Part shown: piece by piece, positions 7,090 through 17,148 of the stretch
Layout: each line of letters opens with the position of its first letter
How positions within the stretch are numbered: the first letter of the stretch is position 1
Assembly: GCF_025336485.1 (NCBI RefSeq)
Contig: NZ_JAODAB010000035.1
Span: 1 to 46,627, forward strand
Length of the DNA: 46,627 bases
Origin: Pseudomonas citri
Lineage (GTDB): Bacteria > Pseudomonadota > Gammaproteobacteria > Pseudomonadales > Pseudomonadaceae
Direction of reading: 5' to 3'
Notes under the pieces: model-generated
The model's database searches: none
Seen by the model: only the letters and a program-made list of their open reading frames with translations
Told to the model about the DNA's origin: nothing
Program-made: the position numbers and the translations under genes

Positions 7090-10000
7090 TCAGTCAAGCA
7101 TGAACAGCGCATCATTGCTGAACTGCGCTTCGAACCGGTTGGCCGGCATCGGGCGGCCGAACAGGTAGCCCTGGACTTCGTCGCAGCCGTGTTCGCGCAG
7201 GAAGTCCAGTTGCTCATGAGTCTCGACACCCTCGGCGATCACCGCCAGGTTGAGGCTGTGGGCCATGGCGATGATCGCGCGGGCGATCTGCGCGTCCTGC
7301 TCGCCGGACGGCAGGCCGTCGACGAAGGTGCGGTCGATCTTCAGCACGTCGATGGGGAATTGCTTGAGGTAGTTGAGCGACGAATAGCCGGTGCCGAAGT
7401 CATCCACCGCGATGCTCAGGCCGAGGTTCTTCAGGCCGGCGAGGATCTGCATCGCCTCGCTGACTTCGCGCATCAGGATGCTTTCGGTCAGTTCCAGTTC
7501 CAGGCAGGCCGGTGGCAGGCCGGTGCTGCGCAGAATGTTGGCGATGCGTGTCCCGAGCTGACCGTCGGAGAACTGCCGGGCCGAAATGTTGACCGAGACT
7601 TTCGGCACCCTGACCTTGGCCTGGTGCCAGGCCCTCAGTTGCCGGCAGGCCTCGTCGATGACCCAGTCACCGACATCCACCACCAAGCCGAGTTCTTCGA
7701 GCACCGGGATGAAGTCCCCTGGCGGCACCAATCCGCGTCGCGGATGACGCCAGCGCAGCAGGGCCTCTGCGCCAGTCAAACGTTTGCCATCGCCGCTGAA
7801 TTGCGGCTGGTAATACAAGATGAATTCGTTCTGCTCCAAGGCGTGGCGCAGGTCGCTCTCCAGTTCCAGTCGCTCCAGGGCGCTGGCGTTCATATCCGCC
7901 TGGTAGAACTGGAAGTTGTTCTTGCCGCGTTCCTTGGCGTGGTACATGGCCGTGTCGGCGTTCTTCATCAACTGGCTCAGTTCGTTGCCGTCCTGGGGGC
8001 TCAGGGCGATGCCGATACTGGCGGTGACGAAGAACTCCCGCCCTTCGAGCACGAATGGCCGCACCAGGCTGGCGAGGATCTGCTCGGCCACGGCAATGGC
8101 CCGGTTCAGCGCCATGTCGCGGCTGGCGCGCGGTTGCAGGAGCAAGGTGAACTCGTCGCCGCCCATGCGCGCCACGGTGTCGTCGTCGGCGACGCAGCCC
8201 AGCAGTCGGGCGGCCATTTCCTTGAGCATCCGGTCGCCCGCGGCATGGCCCAGGGAGTCGTTGATCGGCTTGAAGCGGTCCAGGTCGAGGAACATCAGCA
8301 CCACCCAGGTCTTCTGCCGATCGGCCGATTGCAACGCGGTGTGCAGGCGATCCTGGAACAGCGTGCGGTTGGGCAGGTGGGTCAGGGCGTCGTAGTAGGC
8401 CAGGCGATGAATGCGTTGCTCGCTGGCCTTGCGTTCGCTGATGTCGCTGAAAAAACATACATAGCTGGCCAGGTCACCTTCGTCGTCGAGCACCGCCGTG
8501 ATGCCGACCCACGCCGGGTAATGCTCGCCATTGCGGCGCTTGAGCCAGACTTCGCCTTCCCAGGTGCTGTGCTGTTGCAATTGCTTGAGCACATAGCGCA
8601 GGTGGGCTTCCTGCTGGTCGTCCACGGTCAGCATGTTGGGCAACTGGTCCAGCACTTGCGAGACGGCGTAACCACTGACGCGGCTGAAGGCCTCGTTGGC
8701 CTGCACGATGTAGCCGGCCGGGTCGGTGATCAGGATCGCCGAAGTCGAGTGTTCGAATACCGTGGCGGCCATGCGCAGGTCTTTCTCGGCGCGTCGCTGC
8801 TGGCTGATGTCGCGGCCCACACCCAATACGCCCTCGAAAGCACCCCATTCGTCCCACACCAGCACCAGCCGCAATTCAATAGGGATCTTGCGTCCATCGG
8901 CACGCAGGCAGTCGAACAGGAACAGCTGGGTCTGCATCTGGCTGCGCAGCTCGGCCAGTTGTTCGGGCATGTCGAGGGCCCTGCTGACCCGGTCGAACAG
9001 GTTGTAGATACCGCTCAGTTGTTGTGGGTTGGCGATGATCGATTGCCAGCCGTTCTGGAAGATCCAGTCAGCGTTGTAGCCCAGCACGGCTTGCACCGAT
9101 GGGCTGACGTAATTGAAGGCAAGCTTGTTGTCGGTGGAGAAAATCACATCACTGATGCTTTCGGCGAGCATCCGGTAGCGTTGCTCGCTGTCGCGCAGCG
9201 ACTCGCTGGCCTCGATTTGTTCGGTGACGTCCTTGGCCACGCCAATGATTCGCGTCACTTGATCGTAGCGGTCGCGGGCCAGCGCCTGCTCACGGATATC
9301 GAAGCGTCGCCACTTGCCATTGCGATGGCGAAAGCGCAGTTGGCATTGCAGCAGTTGTGTATACCCGCCGCGTCGTTGTTCCTGGCGCAGGTGGTGGTAA
9401 TGGTCGGCGTCTTCGCTGTGCAATAGGATTTCCCAGAAGTATTCGCCCATCTGGTGCAGTTCGGTGCGGTCGTAGCCCAGGGTCTGGCCCAGGTGATGGT
9501 TGCTGAAGATCATCCGCTGGCTGATGACGTCCTGCACGTAGAGATGGTCCGGCACGGTGCGCACGACATCGGACCAGAACCCCTCGCGTTCGAGCAACGA
9601 CAGCTCGATCAACTTGCGACTGGTGATGTCGCTGATGCTCAGGATGACCGCGTTGTAGTCCTGTTGTTTTTCCGGCAGGCGCAATACCAGCCACAGGTGT
9701 TGATCGCGGCCATGGGTGTCCTGGAGCTTGATTTCCAGTTCCAGCTGTTTGTGCTGGTCGAGCAGTGCCTCGAGCAGCTTCGAGCCCACCGGGTGGTTGT
9801 CCTGCGCACCCTTGCCGACCAGCAGTTCCCAGGCCTGTTCGCGGGACTCGACGTTGAGCAGTTTCAACGCCATCTGGTTGACTTCGGTGACGTGGATTTC
9901 CTGGCGCAGTTGCTCGAGCTGATGCGGAGTCTGCATCCAGGTGCGCAATTGATCGCCATTGTGCAGGCCGGCCCGTCCGAAAAAGCCCTTGAGCCCCGAC

Positions 10001-10938
10001 AGATCGAGCACGCACAAGGCCACGCCAGTGCCTTCGAAAATATCCTGGTAGCGACGACGGCCTTCATGCAGTTGGCGCTGGCGCCGGCGCATGCTCAACA
10101 GCGCGATCACCGGCAGCAAGGAAAGCGCCAGGCCCAGCAAGCATTTGCCGATGAAGGCCGGTAGCAACTGCTCGATCACCTGGCTGCTATCGAACAGCCC
10201 GCGCAATTGCCAATCGCTGCTGCTCAAGGGCACGGTCAGTACGGTGTTGTCCAGGTCTTGCTGGGATACGCGGGCAGGGCGGGTGGGGGGAGGGGCTTCG
10301 TCGCGGCTGATGATCTGTTGGTTGAGATGATTTTCCACCAGCCACAACGGGCGCAGGCCCGCGTCGGCCTGTTTGGTCAGCGTGGCGAAAAAGTTCGGGG
10401 TCAGGCGCAGGGCCCAGTAGCCACGGTTGCTGCCGCTGGCCTGGTGCAGGAGCAAGTGCACCACCGAGCCGTCGTCGGCGTTGCTGAAATAGTGCGCCTG
10501 GGCATGGCTGCGTCGCACCAGTTCGCCCAGGTAGTTGGCATCCTGGCTGGCGGTGTCGCTGTCGCTCAGGACCTGGCCGGAAGGGCTCAGCAGCGCCAGG
10601 CTGCGAAGCTCGGGCAGCGATTGCTGAAGTTTGTGCACCAGGGCCTGCTGTTCGTCGGCTGTTTGCGGTTGTTCGACGATCGGTAGCAGATTGAGGGCGA
10701 CCTGGGCGTTCAGGGCCATGTTCAGGCTGATTTGTTCGGCCAGGTCGGCGCTGTAGTCGATGGTGTACTGGCGTTGCTGCTGTTGGGTTTCGCGCAGTTG
10801 GTCGAGCAATTGCCAGAAGAGCAGCCCGAGCAACAACAGCACCAGCATCGCCAGTGCGCCCTTCAATGACCCGCGCAGGGGCGAGCCAGCCACCGCAGTC
10901 GGTGCACGAGGGGACAAGGGCGGCATGACGTTGGACAA
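7090..10938 (-). CDS. morA: MorA-type GGDEF/EAL sensor with PAS domains
   Basis: A 1282-residue inner-membrane c-di-GMP enzyme. A membrane helix at about 29-45 and another at about 258-283 bracket a periplasmic sensor region. Several PAS/PAC units follow (about 290-840, e.g. GVAKDVTEQIEASE, GVGRDISQQRRAEKD, FFSDISERKASEQ), then a GGDEF domain with intact GGDEF at 926-930 and an EAL domain with EALLRW at 1058-1063, DDFGTGYSSLNYL and a C-terminal EGVET. Both catalytic motifs look active. The allosteric RxxD site before GGDEF reads ADDD, so product inhibition may be lost. MorA controls motility and biofilm in pseudomonads, and its place next to glyA supports the name. The start is TTG with AGGA seven bases upstream; an ATG lies four codons later. 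Confidence 0.92.
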   Translation of the reverse strand: MSNVMPPLSPRAPTAVAGSPLRGSLKGALAMLVLLLLGLLFWQLLDQLRETQQQQRQYTIDYSADLAEQISLNMALNAQVALNLLPIVEQPQTADEQQALVHKLQQSLPELRSLALLSPSGQVLSDSDTASQDANYLGELVRRSHAQAHYFSNADDGSVVHLLLHQASGSNRGYWALRLTPNFFATLTKQADAGLRPLWLVENHLNQQIISRDEAPPPTRPARVSQQDLDNTVLTVPLSSSDWQLRGLFDSSQVIEQLLPAFIGKCLLGLALSLLPVIALLSMRRRQRQLHEGRRRYQDIFEGTGVALCVLDLSGLKGFFGRAGLHNGDQLRTWMQTPHQLEQLRQEIHVTEVNQMALKLLNVESREQAWELLVGKGAQDNHPVGSKLLEALLDQHKQLELEIKLQDTHGRDQHLWLVLRLPEKQQDYNAVILSISDITSRKLIELSLLEREGFWSDVVRTVPDHLYVQDVISQRMIFSNHHLGQTLGYDRTELHQMGEYFWEILLHSEDADHYHHLRQEQRRGGYTQLLQCQLRFRHRNGKWRRFDIREQALARDRYDQVTRIIGVAKDVTEQIEASESLRDSEQRYRMLAESISDVIFSTDNKLAFNYVSPSVQAVLGYNADWIFQNGWQSIIANPQQLSGIYNLFDRVSRALDMPEQLAELRSQMQTQLFLFDCLRADGRKIPIELRLVLVWDEWGAFEGVLGVGRDISQQRRAEKDLRMAATVFEHSTSAILITDPAGYIVQANEAFSRVSGYAVSQVLDQLPNMLTVDDQQEAHLRYVLKQLQQHSTWEGEVWLKRRNGEHYPAWVGITAVLDDEGDLASYVCFFSDISERKASEQRIHRLAYYDALTHLPNRTLFQDRLHTALQSADRQKTWVVLMFLDLDRFKPINDSLGHAAGDRMLKEMAARLLGCVADDDTVARMGGDEFTLLLQPRASRDMALNRAIAVAEQILASLVRPFVLEGREFFVTASIGIALSPQDGNELSQLMKNADTAMYHAKERGKNNFQFYQADMNASALERLELESDLRHALEQNEFILYYQPQFSGDGKRLTGAEALLRWRHPRRGLVPPGDFIPVLEELGLVVDVGDWVIDEACRQLRAWHQAKVRVPKVSVNISARQFSDGQLGTRIANILRSTGLPPACLELELTESILMREVSEAMQILAGLKNLGLSIAVDDFGTGYSSLNYLKQFPIDVLKIDRTFVDGLPSGEQDAQIARAIIAMAHSLNLAVIAEGVETHEQLDFLREHGCDEVQGYLFGRPMPANRFEAQFSNDALFMLD

Positions 10939-11207
10939 GCTGTGATCCTGCGGTTTGCTGGATTGGCGCGACGTGCACTATAAGCTGACGCCCGAAGGGC
11001 GGCTAGCATGCCTTGACTTGTGGCGAAGTGCCAGCCCTCGGCGGCTGGACCTTGACGGACGGTTGAGGTAGCTTTGCCGGTCAAACTGAGCGCGCAAGCT
11101 CCGGATCCCCAGGCTTTTCCTGCCCGCAGGCGTTGATGACCATCGAGCGCCGGCGCTGCGCATGGCCTGGCTCGTTTTTTTCACCTGTCACTGACGCTAG
11201 GTTCACC

Positions 11208-12872
<1,665 letters not shown>

Positions 12873-12893
12873 TCCGGTTGGTTGCATGAAAAA

Positions 12894-12922
12894 ACGGAGC
12901 CTGCCAAGGCTCCGTCTTTTTT
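12894..12922 (+). terminator. Intrinsic terminator after ettA
   Basis: The stem ACGGAGCCT / AGGCTCCGT (12894-12902 with 12907-12915) has a GCCA loop and is followed by C and six T. It starts 21 bases past the ettA stop. It also has A-runs on the other side, so it may stop reverse-strand transcription arriving from lanM. Confidence 0.93.
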
Positions 12923-12963
12923 ATGGGTCCAAATCCCCTGAGGGCGCTAGCCTGCGCGTTCCC

Positions 12964-15900
12964 TCAGTTATTGAGCTGCGTCGGCGCCGCGAATTCGAGC
13001 GAGAGGATGTTGGCAAGCGTCGGGTCCATCTCGTACAGCAGCGCATAACCCACGCCCGTTATTCCCGTCAGCAGACTGACATCGGGAACCCGGTCGCTAT
13101 CCAGGGACGGTCCCTCGAAAAACTGCCGGGTGGCTTCATCGAGTGCTTGCCTGACTCTGTCGAGGCCTTCGCGGTTGCCTGAATCCCGATACCCGTCATA
13201 CAGGCAGAGCAGATTGCCGAAATCGCCATGGCACAGGTTATAGCCATCACCAAACCCGTGCTGCCAGAGATTGTTCTCGCATTGCCGTATGTCCTTGAGC
13301 ACTGTCTGCCGGGTCGCTTCGTCCAGGGCAGTTCCCATGGATTTCATCAACTGTCGCCGGGCGATGAGGATGCCGGCGTCTCCGTGGCACCATTTGGACA
13401 TATGCTCCGCAGGCCCCAGGTTTCTCAGGTCCAGCCAGAACCCCTCCCGACTCAGGCGGTTCTCGCCCTCGAGCATCTGGAGGGCCAAGGGGATCAGCGC
13501 CACATCGCCCGTCGCGTCATAGGCTTTGCACAATGCATGGATGACGCCGGAGAGACCGTGGGACAGGCCCGTCAAAATGACAGAGCGGTCGTCGCGCCGT
13601 AGAAGCTGGCCTTCTTCGATCAGTACTTGGTCCTTCAGGTAGTCGACCATGCGACGAATGGCCGGCAGCACGGCCGCTTGCCCCGACAATCCATGGATGT
13701 TGGCCAGCAGCGTTACCGCACCGCAACAGCCGCCCAGGAAGTCGAAATCGTAGTCTTCAGGCGGGATCTCGATCAGTTGGGTCAGCAGGCTGGCGATTTT
13801 CTCATCGTGCTTCGGATTGCCCGTTATCTGGCGACGATTGATGAGCAGATAGAGATAGGAGCCCAGCCCGTGATAAGCACTGACGGTCAGGTCGGTTCGG
13901 AAGTAGCCAAAGTGCTGCTCCATCGAGTCCAGGACCCGATCTGTGCGCGACAGCCAGTGTGGCATGCCGCTCACCTTGAACAGGCTCAGGTAAAACAGGC
14001 CAATCCCGGCGAGACCGGAATACAACCCGTGATCCATGGGGCGAGGGTATTTCCTACGGGTGGTAGGGTGCGTATGGAAAGACAACCAGCGTCTGTCTTT
14101 TGCCGCGCCAATGACCGCCAGTTCCTCAAGGCGCGAGGCAATGCTCAGGATTGCGTCGAGGCGGTTTGTCCGAAGTGGAATTTCCTGCTTCGGCGGGCCT
14201 CCATTCGACTTGGGAAACAAACAGAGTTCGAGCAATGTGAGTTGTAGAGCCCTGTCTGCCTGGGACAGGTTGGCGATTTTCCGCAGGCAGCCTTTTATGG
14301 GGGGCTCTACGTGGGGCATTTCGATGGGTTCATCTTGTGCGCTCGTCAGGCAGTTGGACCTGAGGGGCAAGCTGAAGCAGGGAATGCTGGATCTCTGCAG
14401 GTCGGCTATTTCGTAACGGGGAATGGCCGCCGCCAGATGCGAGCCCTTGGCATCTTTCCACAGGGTGGCGAGCAGAAGTTCTCGATCCGGCATGTTTTGC
14501 ATAAACCGTGGATGACGGCTCAGCCCGATAAAGTCAACGTACCGCTGGGAGTTCTTGAACAATAGACGTGTTGAAAGTAGGTCTGCGGCTTGTTCAAGCA
14601 TCTGCGCAATCACGTGCTGATGTTTAATCAATTCGCCATAGGCATATTCAAAACCATGGAGAAGTTCTGTTTTATACGCTTCCAGTCCCTGGCGTTCGCC
14701 CTGTAGCAGCGGCAAATGTTTTTGCATCAGGTGGTGTTCGAAGTTGGTTTTGCGCAAATGGTAAAAACCATTCTCGAAAATCAATGCGTGGCGGGTGGAA
14801 ATGAACAGTGCTTGTCGGGTCAGTCCGCTCTGGTCGTTATGGGCATCTTGTGAATAAGGCAAAAAGCCGCTGGAACATACCGACTGCTGAATGATTTTAA
14901 AGGTATTGAATAATGCGCAGTCGCCAGGCAGTTCGAGCAGCGGATCATTGGTGGCGGTGGTAAACAGGCACTCGAGATCGATCATCACGGGGTCGCTGGC
15001 GCAGGCGATAATATTCTCGTAGTGGAAGTCGATGCCATTCAAGGCATGAATGACCGCCATTTGTGCGCCCATCTTCTGATAGAACAGTTGGACATCCGCT
15101 TCGCTGTCGCAAGGCCGGTTGTCGATCTGTTCTACCCAACTGTGTCGCCCGCGACTGAGGATTATTGGCGCGTAGACAGAAAAACAACCCGCTCCCGTTT
15201 GTGCTTGCAAATACTGGAGAAGCTGATTGAAAAAAATCGCCTCCCGACTTGCCCTCGGTTTGTAGATCAATGAGGTCGTGCCGATCTGCACGTGGCAGAC
15301 CGTTTCGCCACGACCATGGGGGTCTCCCAGGCCGAGCTCGATGGCGTCGATGGTCCGGGACGAGATCGAAAACGCCGTCTTCAGCGCTTCAATATCGTCG
15401 GCGAAGTCGAGAATGACCGCATAAAGATAGTCGAGGGTGTCTTCCAGCAACTCCAGCAACAGTGTCGCCAACACCGGATAGGATTCGAAAAATGTGAGCA
15501 ATGGCAACGTGCGCAGGTGTTCGTTGAAACGGCTCAAATCGATGTCGTCGCCCGCGGCAATTCGCGTGTTCAGGTGATGGACCAGGCTTTGTTCCGACGT
15601 GCGTCCGACCCGGGCCAAGAGGTAGCGCTCGAGGCTTGCCAGCAGGGTGGTTTCATCAATGTGCTGCGAGGCTTTGCAATAGCGCCTGTCCGCTTTGAAT
15701 GTGTCGATGAAAAAAAGAAAAAAACGGTAGCCAAACCAATAGAAATTGCCGTTGCCGCCCCCAGCCTTTCCCGTGTCGACGTCAATGCGGTCAAGGCGGG
15801 TGAGTTTTTCCTGCAAGGCCATCAGGGCCGTTTCGCCGTCGATGGGCAGGCGATGGTTGCCGATGGGTTCCTTGGCGTACGCCGCCAGTTGCTGGCTGTC

Positions 15901-16035
15901 CAACCCGAAGTGATTGAGCAAGGCCTGGTCATCGGCATGCAGGCGGCTCAGATTGTTTTCGAAAAGGGCGATGTCGCCGTCGGAAGAGAATCGGTACTGA
16001 CCTCGCTGATTCAACTTCAAAGCATTAACAAGCAT
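12964..16035 (-). CDS. lanM: Class II lanthipeptide synthetase LanM
   Basis: A 1023-residue bifunctional enzyme that phosphorylates and dehydrates Ser/Thr in a precursor peptide and then couples Cys to the products. The dehydratase (DUF4135, about residues 100-470) shows the kinase-like IYKPRAS (Lys259), GIDFHYENI (Asp336, His338, Asn341) and MIDLECLF (Asp353). The LanC-like cyclase (about 660-1010) shows GLYSGLAGIGLFY, GLSHGLSG, and zinc ligands in KWCHGDAG (Cys883) and NLCHGDFG (Cys935, His936). All the expected catalytic features I looked for are present. CAGGAG lies seven bases before the ATG at 16035. The precursor gene is 88 bases upstream. No LanT, LanP or immunity gene is near. GC falls to about 47% in stretches at 14.6-15.7 kb. 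Confidence 0.95.
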   Translation of the reverse strand: MLVNALKLNQRGQYRFSSDGDIALFENNLSRLHADDQALLNHFGLDSQQLAAYAKEPIGNHRLPIDGETALMALQEKLTRLDRIDVDTGKAGGGNGNFYWFGYRFFLFFIDTFKADRRYCKASQHIDETTLLASLERYLLARVGRTSEQSLVHHLNTRIAAGDDIDLSRFNEHLRTLPLLTFFESYPVLATLLLELLEDTLDYLYAVILDFADDIEALKTAFSISSRTIDAIELGLGDPHGRGETVCHVQIGTTSLIYKPRASREAIFFNQLLQYLQAQTGAGCFSVYAPIILSRGRHSWVEQIDNRPCDSEADVQLFYQKMGAQMAVIHALNGIDFHYENIIACASDPVMIDLECLFTTATNDPLLELPGDCALFNTFKIIQQSVCSSGFLPYSQDAHNDQSGLTRQALFISTRHALIFENGFYHLRKTNFEHHLMQKHLPLLQGERQGLEAYKTELLHGFEYAYGELIKHQHVIAQMLEQAADLLSTRLLFKNSQRYVDFIGLSRHPRFMQNMPDRELLLATLWKDAKGSHLAAAIPRYEIADLQRSSIPCFSLPLRSNCLTSAQDEPIEMPHVEPPIKGCLRKIANLSQADRALQLTLLELCLFPKSNGGPPKQEIPLRTNRLDAILSIASRLEELAVIGAAKDRRWLSFHTHPTTRRKYPRPMDHGLYSGLAGIGLFYLSLFKVSGMPHWLSRTDRVLDSMEQHFGYFRTDLTVSAYHGLGSYLYLLINRRQITGNPKHDEKIASLLTQLIEIPPEDYDFDFLGGCCGAVTLLANIHGLSGQAAVLPAIRRMVDYLKDQVLIEEGQLLRRDDRSVILTGLSHGLSGVIHALCKAYDATGDVALIPLALQMLEGENRLSREGFWLDLRNLGPAEHMSKWCHGDAGILIARRQLMKSMGTALDEATRQTVLKDIRQCENNLWQHGFGDGYNLCHGDFGNLLCLYDGYRDSGNREGLDRVRQALDEATRQFFEGPSLDSDRVPDVSLLTGITGVGYALLYEMDPTLANILSLEFAAPTQLNN

Positions 16036-16054
16036 GCCGTGGCTCCTGACATGA

Positions 16055-16079
16055 ATAGAGCAGGCATTGCCTGCTCTAT
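16055..16079 (-). other. Perfect inverted repeat between lanA and lanM
   Basis: Two 12-base arms, ATAGAGCAGGCA and TGCCTGCTCTAT, separated by one base, lie in the 88-base gap between the precursor gene and lanM, ending 20 bases before the lanM start. No T-run follows on the reverse strand. It resembles the intercistronic hairpins that protect or partly terminate lantibiotic precursor mRNA so that more precursor than enzyme is made; this role is inferred. Confidence 0.7.
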
Positions 16080-16123
16080 GTTGTTACATGGTGGCCGGTC
16101 CTGACGATCGGTCGAGGGACTGA

Positions 16124-16282
16124 TTAACAGCCGAGCGACGAGCAGCCGATATTGGTGCATGTTCCAAAGGTGTTGCATTCGATCGTTGTTACAAATATTT
16201 CTCCCATGTTGTTGACGGGAGTCTGATAAGCATCGAACTCGAGATCGAAGTCGCCGGACATATTCAGGATGTGTTCGCTCAT
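16124..16282 (-). CDS. lanA: Class II lanthipeptide precursor peptide LanA
   Basis: A 52-residue peptide read by hand. Residues 1-31 form an acidic, Cys-free leader beginning MSEHILNMSGDFDLEFDAYQ. Residues 32-52 form a Thr/Ser/Cys-rich core made of pentads TTIEC (32-36), TFGTC (38-42), TNIGC (43-47) and SSLGC (48-52), with Asn37 between the first two. Each has Thr or Ser four residues before Cys (Cys36, 42, 47, 52). AGGA lies seven bases before the ATG at 16282. It is directly upstream of and in the same orientation as lanM. The leader lacks a GG/GA cleavage site. GC is about 49% by hand count. Function is unknown; an antimicrobial or signalling peptide is possible. Confidence 0.93.
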   Translation of the reverse strand: MSEHILNMSGDFDLEFDAYQTPVNNMGEIFVTTIECNTFGTCTNIGCSSLGC

Positions 16283-16586
16283 GGTGTTTTCCTCATGATC
16301 TTTTAATTTTAATTACAGCGCCCCGTGGGCAAAGGGAGGCCCGTCGCGTCCAACCGCGTAGGCGGTTGGCGAGATGTTGTTATTGGTTGAGGCTACTGCA
16401 AGCACCGGCTGGGGTGCGGGGGGCACAGTAGCATGCTTCGGAATTAACGCCAGTCTGCGGTTATAAGCTGATGTTGCAGTTACATATGGCTACAGGCATG
16501 TTGTGGAACATGACTTGCTCGTAGTGTTAGAGGCGTTGCTGAACTTGTACGAGTGTTCGATGTGATAAGCGAGTCAGCTAGCAAAG
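16283..16586. other. Intergenic region upstream of lanA (likely promoter and leader)
   Basis: Some 304 bases with no gene I can support on either strand. It holds a hairpin CCAACCGC-GTAG-GCGGTTGG at 16350-16369. An AT-rich patch at 16301-16315 contains, on the reverse strand, TAAAAT (16306-16311), a fair -10 box 24 bases before the lanA ATG. A -35 candidate TTTGCC lies 16 bases further (16328-16333) but is weak. A 30-codon plus-strand frame from 16374 has no spaced ribosome-binding site. No second precursor gene is visible. Confidence 0.5.
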
Positions 16587-17078
16587 TTATCGCAGATCGA
16601 TTGCAAGCACTTCAATGGCGAGGTCGCCCACCGGTCGTTTCCAGGTCACTTCATCCCCGACCTTCGCCCCCAGCAACGCTCGTCCCAGTGGCGAGCCCCA
16701 GTTGACCAGGCCATTGGCGGCATCGGCCTGGTCCTCTCCGACCAATTGAACTTGTTGCTGGTGATCCTGTTCATCGACAAACGTCACCCAGTGCCCGATG
16801 CGCACCTGATCGGTCGCCGTCGGCGCTACCACCTGGGCACTTTGCAGGCGCTGGTTGAAATAGCGAAGGTCTCGCTCGATGTCCGCGATTCGTTGTTTGT
16901 CCGCCTGCTCGGCTCTTTGTGACTGTTGGCCATGCAAGGCTTGCAGCTCGGCGACCCGGGTCTGCAACTGGACGAGCCCGGCGGGGGTGACGTAGTTAGG
17001 CTGGGTGCTGACCTGGCGTTCGACTGGCTGGTCGGCCTGGGCCGCGGCGTTGTCTTCGTTGACGAAGGCTCGACTCAT
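16587..17078 (-). CDS. GreA/GreB-family elongation factor-like protein
   Basis: A 163-residue protein. The N-terminal half contains a charged helical hairpin (about residues 30-85, LVQLQTRVAELQ..IADIERDLRYFNQRLQSA). The C-terminal half is a GreA/GreB FKBP-like domain (about 90-163, VRIGHWVTFVDEQ..NWGSPLGRALLGAKVGDEVTWKRPVGDLAIEVLAI) with the family GDEV motif. Gre factors enter the RNA polymerase secondary channel and stimulate transcript cleavage after backtracking. The unusually Gln-rich first 30 residues and the shortened coiled coil differ from canonical GreB, so it may be a paralogue with altered role. The ATG at 17078 follows GAGGAG; the open frame upstream is not needed. Confidence 0.85.
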   Translation of the reverse strand: MSRAFVNEDNAAAQADQPVERQVSTQPNYVTPAGLVQLQTRVAELQALHGQQSQRAEQADKQRIADIERDLRYFNQRLQSAQVVAPTATDQVRIGHWVTFVDEQDHQQQVQLVGEDQADAANGLVNWGSPLGRALLGAKVGDEVTWKRPVGDLAIEVLAIDLR

Positions 17079-17148
17079 GGTGTGCTCCTCTGTTGGAGTT
17101 TGGGCCATGGTCGCAGGCTTTTGGTTTCGACGAATGTCTGTCAGCGAC

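Noticed and set aside
7054..9426. 790-codon antisense ORF over morA
   Set aside because: Shadow of morA, with no motifs and no ribosome-binding site.
16374..16466. 30-codon plus-strand ORF upstream of lanA
   Set aside because: The GGCGAG before its ATG is too close to serve as a ribosome-binding site, it has a single Cys, and there is no link to lanM. Considered as a second precursor and dropped.
16283..16586. A second lanthipeptide precursor on the reverse strand
   Set aside because: Hand translation of all reverse frames gave only 13-16 residue fragments without ribosome-binding sites.
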